Assembly: GCA_016200035.1 (NCBI GenBank)
Contig: JACQFM010000166.1
Span: 1 to 5,459, forward strand
Source of the DNA: Nitrososphaerota archaeon
Lineage (GTDB): Archaea; Thermoproteota; Nitrososphaeria; Nitrososphaerales; Nitrosopumilaceae
Reading direction: 5' to 3'
Length of the DNA: 5,459 bases
Shown here: positions 5,071-5,459 of the stretch, piece after piece
Layout: every line of letters begins with the position of its first letter
How positions within the stretch are numbered: position 1 is the stretch's first letter
Program-made: the position numbers and the translations under genes
Notes under the pieces: model-generated
Database searches by the model: none
What the model was told of the DNA's origin: nothing
What the model saw: the letters and a program-made list of their open reading frames with translations, nothing else

Positions 5071-5459
5071 ATGGTACTAGACTTCCTCAACGAACAAGTA
5101 TCAAAATTTACAAATCCAAAAATGACTACGGTTTCAAGTGATCTTTCAATACGCGATGCAACTAAGGTGATGGTTGATTCTAAGATAGACAGCGTCTTGG
5201 TCTTTGAGCACGGCCAAATAATAGGAATCGTAACTGAGAAAGACATTTTAAATGATGTTGTGGCAAAAGGGCTAGATCCAGCAAAAACCACAATTAAAAA
5301 AATAACAAAAGGACCGCTTATAACCATAAAAAAAGATGCTACGGTAAAAGAAGCACTAAAGATTATGAAAAAAAATGATATCAGGCGGCTGGTTGTGATG
5401 GACAAGCGTCCCGTTGGGTTAATAACTCAAAAACAGGTCTGTGGAAACTTGGAAGAAAA
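5071..5459 (+). CDS. CBS-pair protein (3' truncated by the window)
   Basis: The frame is open from the ATG to the window edge, giving 129 visible residues; the C-terminus lies outside. The visible part is one Bateman module. CBS1 (about 14-65) ends in GIVTEKD (52-58). CBS2 (about 76-127) has KKNDIRRLVVM (100-110) and ends in GLITQKQ (116-122), where the usual ribose-contacting Asp is Gln122. Only the first site therefore has the full canonical signature, which suggests asymmetric ligand binding. The protein is soluble and probably a nucleotide-sensing regulator, but ligand and partner are unknown, and an extra C-terminal domain cannot be excluded. The start is the first ATG after an in-frame TAA at 5044, with a TATA-like box about 25 bases upstream. 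It diverges from the four-CBS gene; the two are clearly distinct in sequence, sharing family motifs only. An open frame on the opposite strand here (5043-5405) is a shadow. Confidence 0.88.
   Translation, partial: MVLDFLNEQVSKFTNPKMTTVSSDLSIRDATKVMVDSKIDSVLVFEHGQIIGIVTEKDILNDVVAKGLDPAKTTIKKITKGPLITIKKDATVKEALKIMKKNDIRRLVVMDKRPVGLITQKQVCGNLEE

Noticed and set aside
5043..5405. 120-codon minus-strand open frame, hydrophobic and membrane-like
   Set aside because: The plus strand encodes a clear CBS pair with family motifs. The hydrophobic look comes from reading Lys/Asp/Glu codons in reverse complement.

Overview
The window looks like chromosome of an ammonia-oxidising-type Thaumarchaeote (Nitrososphaeria). 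The base composition is moderately AT-rich, roughly 40% G+C by eye. Three things support the call: a secreted-type multicopper oxidase fused to a plastocyanin-like domain, stand-alone CBS-domain proteins, and start codons with no Shine-Dalgarno sequence but with an AT-rich TATA-like box about 25 bases upstream, as in archaeal leaderless mRNAs. The assignment is an inference from gene content. No rRNA, tRNA, CRISPR array, insertion sequence or phage gene is visible.

Layout. Positions 1-903 (+) hold the 3' part of a multicopper oxidase gene that begins before the window. A 74-base gap follows, with a dyad and a TATA-like box, then a 73-residue helical protein (978-1199, +) carrying one ferritin-like ExxH motif. 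It converges, with 2 bases between stop codons, on a full-length P-type ATPase of the Mg2+-importing MgtA/MgtB (P3B) group (1202-3724, -). Behind that ATPase lie 238 gene-free bases (3725-3962) with several complementary G+C-rich segments, including a pseudoknot-like arrangement. Next is a protein made almost entirely of four CBS domains (3963-4820, -). A second gene-free region of 250 bases (4821-5070) contains a long imperfect inverted repeat and a 13-bp palindrome. It separates the four-CBS gene from a divergent, 3'-truncated CBS-pair gene (5071-5459, +).

How the genes may relate. The oxidase and the small ferritin-like protein would fit copper or iron redox work, the ATPase would import Mg2+ driven by ATP, and CBS domains commonly sense adenine nucleotides, sometimes with Mg2+. 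The four-CBS gene lies upstream of the ATPase on the same strand, but the gap and a separate TATA-like box suggest separate transcription. A functional link is only a hypothesis. The most unusual material is in the two intergenic regions and in the architecture of the oxidase (two HxH motifs, a degenerate second-domain type 1 site, and an added blue-copper domain).
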